From SXOA01 sp051004015 (GTDB lineage Bacteria > Planctomycetota > Planctomycetia > Pirellulales > Pirellulaceae), in assembly GCA_051004015.1 (NCBI GenBank), contig JBPCKT010000133.1, positions 1 to 21,164 on the forward strand: a stretch of 21,164 nt of DNA, given 5' to 3'. How positions within the stretch are numbered: position 1 is the first letter of the stretch; every line of letters starts with the position of its first letter. Both the position numbers and the translations under genes were made by a program. Of this stretch, positions 16,601 through 21,164 are shown one piece after another. The notes under the pieces are model-generated. The model ran no database searches, had not been told where the DNA came from, and worked only from the letters and a program-made list of their open reading frames with translations.

Positions 16601-16827
16601 TGCCGGTGTACGAGAAGTCTCCCGCCGAGGCCGTGAAGCAGGGCTACCTCACCGCCATCGCCCGCCAGCCGGATGAAGGGGAATTGGCCGATGCTCTCGC
16701 CTTCCTTGAGTCTCAGCAGAAGTCGTACGCGAGTCTGCCCGACAAGCAGGCCCAGGCCAAAGAGCTGGCCCTCGCCGACTTCTGCCAGGTGCTGTTTGGG
16801 CTGAATGAGTTTGTGTATGTGGAATAA
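13678..16827 (+). CDS. PSCyt1-DUF1549-DUF1553 exported cytochrome-type protein
   Basis: A 1049-residue protein with the standard planctomycete architecture. A signal peptide (hydrophobic core 12-27) is followed by a PSCyt1 haem domain with CVECH at 67-71. DUF1549 (about 195-400) contains HYGERWGRHWLDAARFAES and a second CxxCH, CARCH (375-379), in the conserved GCARCHDHKFDPIPQADYY. A beta-rich insert (about 400-700) precedes DUF1553 (about 770-1020, LSLANWI, NRLWQQHFGRGIV, LLDYLATDLI, TSTYMQSS). Covalent haem binding at CVECH is inferred. The family is thought to be redox-linked and is usually encoded next to a DUF1501 protein, as it is here two genes later. The ATG at 13678 has no Shine-Dalgarno site but opens on the signal peptide; an upstream in-frame ATG near 13606 falls inside the promoter. 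Length and domain order are normal. Substrate unknown. Confidence 0.93.
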   Translation: MSFPIRVPSVFHPWLLMLLAAALPAAASGEETKPDPKMEFDPAHAEKMKEGLGLFKGHVRQILIKSCVECHGGTEVESGLDLATRKGLLRGGSKGPAVVAGKSRDSNMWRFIAHKEDPKMPDGAEKLPEDQIAAVAKWIDLGAPYDSPLVSNPRDPDRWTATVIKDDARNFWSFQPLVRRDPPAVKNSVWVRGPIDAFVLAKLESHGLTPNAPAEKRFLIRRAFFDLIGLPPTPEEVETFVNDKSPEAYSKLLDKLLDNPHYGERWGRHWLDAARFAESHGFEQDYDRPYAFHFRDFVIKALNQDMPYNQFVRWQLAGDEIEPQNPLAMMATGFLGAGVFPTQITANEVERSRYDAIDDMAATTSNAMLGFSIGCARCHDHKFDPIPQADYYRFVSTFTTTVRSNLDINMDPAPYKAAKASWDKEHAPLAEALSKFEKEQLSARLVEWEKTQAADYRSKNKWSILDVAEMKSAGGATLTKQPDGSILASEKNPDFDTYTFVAKTSLRGITGIRLEALAHPSLVKSGPGRAENGNIDLTNLIVKVKPNAGGEEKIVKLQNPQATFEQPSLFIKFAIDEDKKSGWAVDPQFGKDHAAVFETAEELGAEGGVTLTFTLEFNGNNKHNIGRPRLSVTTAAKPLTVDAGGIPANVVTLLDTPADKRTPEQSAALLKWYGTLDPEWQKLNQPVQEHLAKAPKPTLTQVMVCSEGVTPIRHHTQGGDFLNETHFLKRGDSDQKMGVATQSFPQVLMTAPEKEKKWIVTPPAGAKTSFRRLSLANWITDTEQGGGHLLARVIVNRLWQQHFGRGIVATPNDFGVQGQKPTHPELLDYLATDLIQSGWRLKAMHKQMMLTSTYMQSSLFDEADTKIDPENIWLWRTTPRRMEAEIVRDNLLAVSGTLDSTMFGPGSLEETHKRRSIYFMIKRSKLIPMMQLFDQPEPLVSVGGRPSTTIAPQALMFMNNPQVRLYAHNFAKKLLPVYEKSPAEAVKQGYLTAIARQPDEGELADALAFLESQQKSYASLPDKQAQAKELALADFCQVLFGLNEFVYVE

Positions 16828-16841
16828 GGCAAGAAGCTAAA

Positions 16842-17810
16842 ATGGCAGCCAATCCAGAACTCATCCAAGCGCTAGAAGATAGCCGCACAAAGGGTACCTA
16901 CCTTCGGCATGAATTGCGGCGGGCAAGAATTGAATCCATTTCAACCGTCGATGACGCATTGGCGATTTGCGATGCCCTTCGCCAAATTGATGTCTACGAA
17001 GACTCGGCGAAACGGAGATCCGGCTGGCGGTCGCCGTTAACAACTCTTGGCGAATACTTTTTGAATCCGTCGAGTGAAGCAGCGACGGACGCATTCTTCG
17101 ACGAAGGCCTCCCGCTACTTTTGGACTACTTCAACTCGCGACTCGACCATGTTCACTACGAAACCGACATATTGAAACGACTTGATCGGGTCTACCGCGA
17201 GCAAGACCGCCTGCAAAGAGATTTGCTTTTCGTCCTTTGGATTCTCGCGGAGTATGGCTCTGAGAGGACGGCAGCCTGCATTCAGCGCGCCTTTGAGCAG
17301 CCGATTGATCCGAACGACCAAAGTTGGTGTCGTGTCTTCGGCGCCATCACCGGTGACCATCCGGCAATACCAGAGATTGCCGAGCAGTCTGTGGATTCGC
17401 TCCCGGACGGGCTATGCACCATCGCCTTTCTCGACTGCATGAATCTGGCGTCTATTGCCGGCAACTTGGGAAATCATCCGTTCGATACGGAGCAAGGCAG
17501 GGAGCATTTGAAAGGCTGGATCGAGAGCGCGGACGAACTGCAGTTCAGTTACGCTCAGAGCGCCGCGGCCAGTCTGCCATTCATCCGGAATCCAGAACGC
17601 GACCAACTTCTCGCAGTGGCGATGGACCATCCTGATCCGCCAGTTCAATTGGAAGCTGCTTGGGCGAGCAGCCGAATCGGCAGCGAATCCGGGTTGAAAA
17701 TGCTCGCTAGATTCTGCATGGAACCCGAACTTGGCAGTATCGCCTGCAAGTATCTAGTAGAATTGGGAAAAGAGGACATGATTCCGGAGGAAGCCAGGGA
17801 AAAGCAGTAG
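16842..17810 (+). CDS. HEAT-like helical protein of unknown function
   Basis: I do not recognise a named family. The 322 residues have no signal peptide or membrane helix and are rich in predicted amphipathic helices, many of the alternating sort seen in HEAT repeats. The stretch from about residue 230 (AASLPFIRNPERDQLLAVAMDHPDPPVQLEAAWASSRIGSE) resembles HEAT units. It is presumably cytoplasmic, unlike both exported partners in the cluster. It starts 14 bases after the preceding stop, with only a weak AAGAAG site, and is followed after 13 bases by a 59-residue gene with a strong ribosome-binding site. Its sequence is visibly AT-richer than the flanking genes. It interrupts the usual PSCyt1-DUF1501 pair, suggesting insertion of a two-gene cassette. 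Gene reality is well supported by frame and spacing; function is not. Confidence 0.75.
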   Translation: MAANPELIQALEDSRTKGTYLRHELRRARIESISTVDDALAICDALRQIDVYEDSAKRRSGWRSPLTTLGEYFLNPSSEAATDAFFDEGLPLLLDYFNSRLDHVHYETDILKRLDRVYREQDRLQRDLLFVLWILAEYGSERTAACIQRAFEQPIDPNDQSWCRVFGAITGDHPAIPEIAEQSVDSLPDGLCTIAFLDCMNLASIAGNLGNHPFDTEQGREHLKGWIESADELQFSYAQSAAASLPFIRNPERDQLLAVAMDHPDPPVQLEAAWASSRIGSESGLKMLARFCMEPELGSIACKYLVELGKEDMIPEEAREKQ

Positions 17811-17823
17811 CCAGGAGGTTCAT

Positions 17824-18003
17824 ATGCCTGAATCTGAAACGACAGGAAAATACGCCCCAAACTTCATCACATTGGATCATGAAACCATCAAGAAACTTCA
17901 GGGACTGAAAGAGTCGCAAGAGTGGTACGACGAGAAGGGGAATTTTCTCGGTCGTTTTTATCCGATCAAGCAAACCGAGAAGGCAACCAACGAAACTCGC
18001 TAA
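17824..18003 (+). CDS. 59-residue hypothetical protein with strong RBS
   Basis: ATG at 17824 runs 59 codons to TAA at 18001-18003. AGGAGG at 17813-17818 lies 5 bases upstream, the best Shine-Dalgarno match in the window. The protein reads MPESETTGKYAPNFITLD at the start and has QEWYDEKGNFLGRFYP in the middle. The pattern 'ITLD...IKKLQGL...DEKGNFLGRFYP' resembles a class of short planctomycete proteins with a D-x-x-G-x-x-L-G-x-F-x-P core, sometimes compared with antitoxins; I recall this pattern rather than having matched it. It is coupled to the HEAT-like gene (13-base gap) and lies 16 bases ahead of the DUF1501 start. Cytoplasmic; function unknown. Confidence 0.72.
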   Translation: MPESETTGKYAPNFITLDHETIKKLQGLKESQEWYDEKGNFLGRFYPIKQTEKATNETR

Positions 18004-18019
18004 CATTTCAGCAATTGCA

Positions 18020-19489
18020 ATGAAATACAACACCCTCCTCTCCCGCCGCGAACTCCTCTCCCGTGCCGGCGGCGGCGCGGGCATGCTCGCCCTGGCCGCG
18101 CTCCTCGCCGAAGAAGGCCTGCTGACTTCTGCTTCCGCGGCCGACATCGGCACCAAAGGCACAAGCGACCCCAAGCTCAATCCCCTCGCCCCGCGAGTGG
18201 CCCACTTCCCCGCCAAGGCCAAGTCGGTGATCTGGCTGTTCATGAACGGCGGGCCGAGTCAGGTGGATACTTGGGACTACAAGCCGACGCTCGAGAAGCT
18301 CGACGGCAAGCCGCTGGAGGGGTTTGATAAGAACACGGGCTTTTTCACGGCCAACGTCGGGCCGGTGATGAAGTCGCCGTTCAAGTTCGCCCAGCATGGC
18401 AAGTGCGGGGCCTGGGTGAGCGAAATCTTTCCCAAGATGGCCGAGCACGTCGACGACATGGCGTTCATGTACTCCTGCTACACCGGCTCGAACAACCACA
18501 GCCCGGCCCTGTTCATGATGAACACCGGCACCACGCGGATGGGCTTCCCCTGCGTCGGCTCGTGGGTGACCTATGGCCTGGGGAGCGAAAGCCAGAACCT
18601 GCCGGCATTCATCGCCATGACCGACCCGCTCGGCCGCGGGCTGCCGAAGGGGTATTCGCAAAATTGGGGGGCCGGCTTTGTCCCCAGCGTCTATCAGGGA
18701 ACCTGGCTCCGCCCCAGCGGCGACCCCATCGACAACCTCTATCGCCCGGCCGACATGAACGACGCCCAGCAGCGGGCCCAGCTCGACCTGCTCGCCAAAC
18801 TCAATCGCCGCCGGCTGGAAAAAACGCCGCACGAGCAGGAGCTGGCCACCCGCATCGAAAGTTTTGAGCTCGCCTACCGGATGCAAATCGCCGCCCCCGA
18901 CGCCATCGACATCACCAAGGAGCCGGAGCACATCCACAAGCTCTACGGCGTCGGCGACAAGCGGTGCGACCACTTTGCCAAGCAGTGCCTGATGGCCCGC
19001 CGCCTCGTTGAGCGGGGGGTCCGCTTCGTGCAAATCTACTCCGGCGGCATGGAGAACGAACGGAGCTGGGACGGCCACTCCAACATCAAGGACAACCACA
19101 GCCAGTTCGCCGGCGAGACCGACACCCCCATCGGCGGCCTGCTCGCCGACCTGCGGCAGAGGGGGCTCTTGGACAGCACGCTCGTCATCTGGGGGGGCGA
19201 ATTCGGCCGCCTCCCCATCGTCCAGACCGGCGGCACCGGCCGCGACCACAACCCGCACGCCTTCACCTTCTGGCTGGCCGGCGGCGGGGCGAAGGGGGGC
19301 ACCCTCTACGGCGCGACCGACGAAATCGGCCACAAAGCGGTCGAAAACCGCGTCCACGTCAACGACCTCCACGCGACGATTTTGCACCTGCTCGGCCTCG
19401 ACCACCTCAAACTCACCTACCGCATGAGCGGCCGCGACTTCCGGCTGACGGACGTGGCGGGGAGGGTGGTGAAGGAAGTGGTGGGGTAG
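18020..19489 (+). CDS. DUF1501 protein with Tat-type signal
   Basis: A 489-residue DUF1501 (sulfatase-like alkaline phosphatase fold) protein, the usual partner of PSCyt1-DUF1549-DUF1553 proteins. The N-terminus LSRRELLSRAGGGAGMLALAALLA is a twin-arginine signal (Arg9-Arg10), so it is probably exported folded. Core landmarks are VIWLFMNGGPSQVDTWDYKP, MYSCYTGSNNHSPALFMMNTG, FVQIYSGGMENERSWDGHSNI, LVIWGGEFGRLPI and GRDHNPHAFTFWLAGGG; the Asp/His positions typical of the fold are present. The reaction is not established for this family. It starts 16 bases after the 59-aa gene, and no clear Shine-Dalgarno site precedes it, so translational coupling is likely. Length and motifs are complete. Confidence 0.93.
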   Translation: MKYNTLLSRRELLSRAGGGAGMLALAALLAEEGLLTSASAADIGTKGTSDPKLNPLAPRVAHFPAKAKSVIWLFMNGGPSQVDTWDYKPTLEKLDGKPLEGFDKNTGFFTANVGPVMKSPFKFAQHGKCGAWVSEIFPKMAEHVDDMAFMYSCYTGSNNHSPALFMMNTGTTRMGFPCVGSWVTYGLGSESQNLPAFIAMTDPLGRGLPKGYSQNWGAGFVPSVYQGTWLRPSGDPIDNLYRPADMNDAQQRAQLDLLAKLNRRRLEKTPHEQELATRIESFELAYRMQIAAPDAIDITKEPEHIHKLYGVGDKRCDHFAKQCLMARRLVERGVRFVQIYSGGMENERSWDGHSNIKDNHSQFAGETDTPIGGLLADLRQRGLLDSTLVIWGGEFGRLPIVQTGGTGRDHNPHAFTFWLAGGGAKGGTLYGATDEIGHKAVENRVHVNDLHATILHLLGLDHLKLTYRMSGRDFRLTDVAGRVVKEVVG

Positions 19490-19558
19490 CGTCAAGAAAA
19501 GTAGGCCTCCAGTCCTCTGGCGAGCCCTGAGAGTCGATGAATTGACCCCAAGGACATC

Positions 19559-20343
19559 GAGCGGCGATGGCGGGTGGTGACGGACTCTAGGTCTGGAGTT
19601 ATGACAATGCAATTTCAGCTTGAGGACTTTCACAGGAACATCCCAAACGACGAGCTAATTGCGGACCTTCGACGCGTGGACGAAGTCCTAAGGTCTCAAG
19701 ACAGAACGCTTAGTATCCGTACGTACGCGGAGGTGGGGAAATTTTCCGCCGGCACTTTTGCCGATAGGTTTGGGTCTTGGAACAGCGCGCTTGCTGCCGC
19801 AGGGCTCAGCCCTAATCACGAAAAGAACGTGAGCCTTGATGTTTTGTTTGACAATTTGAGAGTGGTTTGGGTTGCGAAAGGTAGGCAGCCTGTGTTTCGC
19901 GATATGGCAACGCCACCGTCCCGTTATAACGGACAGCTATATGCGACGAGATTCGGCAGTTGGCGAAATGCCCTGCATGAATTTGTTGCAATTGTGAACT
20001 CCGACGATTGGGTTGCCAGCGACGAGGATTTGATCTGCGAGCCAATTTCGACATCCAAGAATGCGGATTTCAAAAAAAGAAGGACCAGTCGGAGTATCTC
20101 GGAGCGAATGCGTTTCAGGATTCTCCTTAGAGACGGTTTCTCGTGCCAATCATGTGGAGCAAGCCCACTCCAGGATCGTGGAGTTGAGTTGCACGTTGAC
20201 CATGTTTTGCCCTGGTCGAAAGGTGGGGAGACTGAAGAAGCAAACCTTCAGACCAAGTGCGAACGATGCAATCTCGGAAAAGGGAACGCGTTCGATAAAT
20301 GAGTTAAGCGGCCTTCAAAGCGGAAAGGAGCGGCGACGGCGGG
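19559..20343. repeat. 16-bp direct repeats flanking the HNH gene
   Basis: GAGCGGCGATGGCGGG at 19559-19574 and GAGCGGCGACGGCGGG at 20328-20343 differ at one base and bracket the HNH endonuclease gene. They could be the trace of insertion or of recombination, or chance in GC-rich DNA. Confidence 0.5.
19607..20302 (+). CDS. Free-standing HNH endonuclease with homing-endonuclease-associated repeats
   Basis: A 231-residue putative DNA endonuclease. Two repeats of the homing-endonuclease-associated type come first: about 14-67 (DELIADLRRVDEVL ... RFGSWNSALAAAGL) and 76-126 (VLFDNLRVVWVAKG ... RFGSWRNALHEF); these probably bind DNA. The HNH domain (about 168-231) has zinc-type pairs C180-x2-C183 and C218-x2-C221, VDH at 197-199, Asn213 and Asn222, so the nuclease site looks intact. 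ATG at 19607 is preferred because GGAG is 8 bases upstream; ATG at 19601 would leave 2. It is AT-richer than the DUF1501 gene before it and lies 117 bp downstream of that gene, ahead of repetitive DNA. No intron, intein or methylase partner is visible. Homing or restriction use is inferred. Confidence 0.82.
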   Translation: MQFQLEDFHRNIPNDELIADLRRVDEVLRSQDRTLSIRTYAEVGKFSAGTFADRFGSWNSALAAAGLSPNHEKNVSLDVLFDNLRVVWVAKGRQPVFRDMATPPSRYNGQLYATRFGSWRNALHEFVAIVNSDDWVASDEDLICEPISTSKNADFKKRRTSRSISERMRFRILLRDGFSCQSCGASPLQDRGVELHVDHVLPWSKGGETEEANLQTKCERCNLGKGNAFDK

Positions 20344-20377
20344 ATGCCTCGGCTATGTCACGGTCAGTTTTCTGAGT
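20303..20377. other. Gene-free stretch after the HNH gene
   Basis: Start of the 862-bp gene-free right end. Apart from the 16-bp repeat at 20328-20343 I see no signal in it. Everything from 20378 onward is taken up by the two hairpin arrays. Confidence 0.6.
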
Positions 20378-20614
20378 CCCGTTCACGGGGCTTGCTCACC
20401 TGAGGCCCGGCGTTTAACGCCGGGTCAGTGAGGGGGTGGATTTGTTGGAAGCCCCATTCATGGGGCTTGTCGTTTTGGACTCGCGCCTGCGGGTGGCTGA
20501 AGCCGGCAGGGGAGTAAGCCCCGTGAACGGGGCTGCTGAGGATGGCTAGCGCCATTTTTGACCCGGCGTGAACGCCGGGCCTGAGGAAGCGGAAGAAGGG
20601 GCGTGAACGCTCCT
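20378..20614. repeat. Array of six small hairpins with TC/GA loops
   Basis: Hairpins: CCCGT-TC-ACGGG (20378-20389), CCCGGCGTT-T-AACGCCGGG (20406-20424), AAGCCCCAT-TC-ATGGGGCTT (20449-20468), AGCCCCGT-GA-ACGGGGCT (20517-20534), CCCGGCGT-GA-ACGCCGGG (20562-20579) and AGGGGCGT-GA-ACGCTCCT (20597-20614, one G-T pair). Stems differ but stay paired. The TC-loop copies come first and the GA-loop copies later, so the array is an inverted arrangement about 20490. The second hairpin extends outward through CTCAC/GTGAG (20396-20432). No gene is credible here. Confidence 0.85.
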
Positions 20615-20670
20615 GCCTACTCCGTCAAAGATTACAGCTTCCCTGCGTGGCTGAATTGCCGCCTGTCTCG

Positions 20671-21164
20671 CCCGCCACCGGCGGGCTCGTCCCGCCGGAG
20701 CGAAGTTTGGAAACCGGAAAACGGCCATGCACACCGTTTCCCTCGCCACCGCCCGGCTCGTCCGGGCGGAGCGATGTTTGCGCGGCACCGCGCCGCCGAA
20801 AATCCAAATATGGCCCGGCGGGACAAGCCCGCCGGTAGCCGCGATTATTTTGCGTCTTTTCTGGTTCCCAAACCCTCGCTCCGCCGAGACAAGCTCGGCG
20901 GGGGCGAACGGCCGCCACAGCGATGCGTTCTATTCCCCCGCCACCGGCGGGCTTGCCCCGCCGGAGCGAAGTTTGGAAACCAGAACGCTGCTGATACCCA
21001 CCACTCCTTCGCCACCGCCCGGCTTGTCCGGGCGGAGCGATGTTTGCGACGCACCGGGCCGCCGAAAATCCAAATATGGCCAAGGGGGGGAAAACCCGCC
21101 GGTAGCCATAGGTGTACTTTTCAGTCCTTCCTGCTTCCAAAAATCGCTCAAGGGGGGCAAGCTC
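20671..21164. repeat. Tandem repeat (266-bp period) of hairpins with CTYGY loops, cut by the window end
   Basis: Copy 1 is 20671-20936 and copy 2 starts at 20937. Each has four hairpin elements. In copy 1 they are CCGGCGGG-CTCGT-CCCGCCGG (20678-20698), GCCCGG-CTCGT-CCGGGC (20751-20767), CCGGCGGG-ACAAG-CCCGCCGG (20815-20835) and CCGCCGAG-ACAAG-CTCGGCGG (20881-20901). In copy 2 they are 20944-20964 (loop CTTGC), 21017-21033 (CTTGT), about 21081-21102 (decayed) and from about 21147 (cut). Plus-oriented elements are preceded by CGCCACC and followed by AGCGAAGTTTGG or GGAGCGATGTTTG; minus ones carry the reverse complement. Linkers between elements have diverged while keeping length. Not a CRISPR: unequal spacing and imperfect palindromes. 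Confidence 0.85.

Noticed and set aside
18008..19633. 541-codon minus-strand frame opposite the DUF1501 gene
   Set aside because: Shadow of a gene with clear family motifs; composition-driven.
20625..21140. 171-codon minus-strand frame in the right-end repeats
   Set aside because: It is built from the hairpin repeat. Because 266 is not a multiple of 3, the two copies are read in different frames, which is not how a coding repeat behaves. Stop-free reading follows from GC-rich palindromes.
20378..21164. CRISPR array
   Set aside because: Units are palindromes of unequal length and spacing with changing stems; there are no constant repeats separated by unique equal-length spacers and no cas genes.

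Overview
The window comes from a planctomycete, probably of the Pirellulales/Gemmatales kind. The evidence is the combination of families typical of that phylum: a PSCyt1-DUF1549-DUF1553 cytochrome-type protein with a DUF1501 partner, an ECF sigma factor next to a receptor-like Ser/Thr kinase carrying TPRs, a secreted protein with an N-terminal LEDR-type motif, a large CehA/McbA-type metallohydrolase, and intergenic DNA full of GC-rich palindromes. The genus cannot be fixed from this sequence.

Layout. 1-1848 (minus): a subtilisin-like S8 protease whose C-terminus runs off the left edge. 2099-2626 (minus): an exported or anchored cupin. 2872-7920 (minus): an ECF sigma factor followed 78 bp later by a 1460-residue Ser/Thr kinase with a TPR tail, probably one signalling unit. 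8018-9217 (minus): L-2-hydroxyglutarate oxidase (LhgO), divergent from an S41 C-terminal processing protease at 9392-10723 (plus); a 23-bp-arm palindrome lies between them. 10829-13538 (minus): a signal-peptide CehA/McbA-type protein followed by a small DUF4190 membrane protein. 13678-19489 (plus): a tightly spaced four-gene cluster of PSCyt1/DUF1549/DUF1553 protein, a 322-aa HEAT-like protein, a 59-aa protein and a DUF1501 protein. 19607-20302 (plus): a free-standing HNH endonuclease with two homing-endonuclease-associated repeats. 20303-21164: no credible gene, but two arrays of small hairpins.

How the genes may work together. Most products are predicted to be exported or membrane-bound (S8 and S41 proteases, cupin, metallohydrolase, DUF4190, PSCyt1 protein, DUF1501 protein). 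The sigma/kinase pair is the only evident regulatory unit. LhgO is a stand-alone metabolic enzyme with what looks like a leaderless promoter.

The least explained DNA is non-coding. At 20378-20614 there are six hairpins with two-base TC/GA loops and compensating stem changes. At 20671-21164 there is a second family with a conserved 5-nt loop (CTYGY or its complement), arranged plus-plus-minus-minus and repeated with a 266-bp period. Other points worth checking are the two small AT-richer genes inside the usual PSCyt1/DUF1501 pair, a 16-bp direct repeat around the HNH gene, and a G10 tract upstream of the S8 protease.
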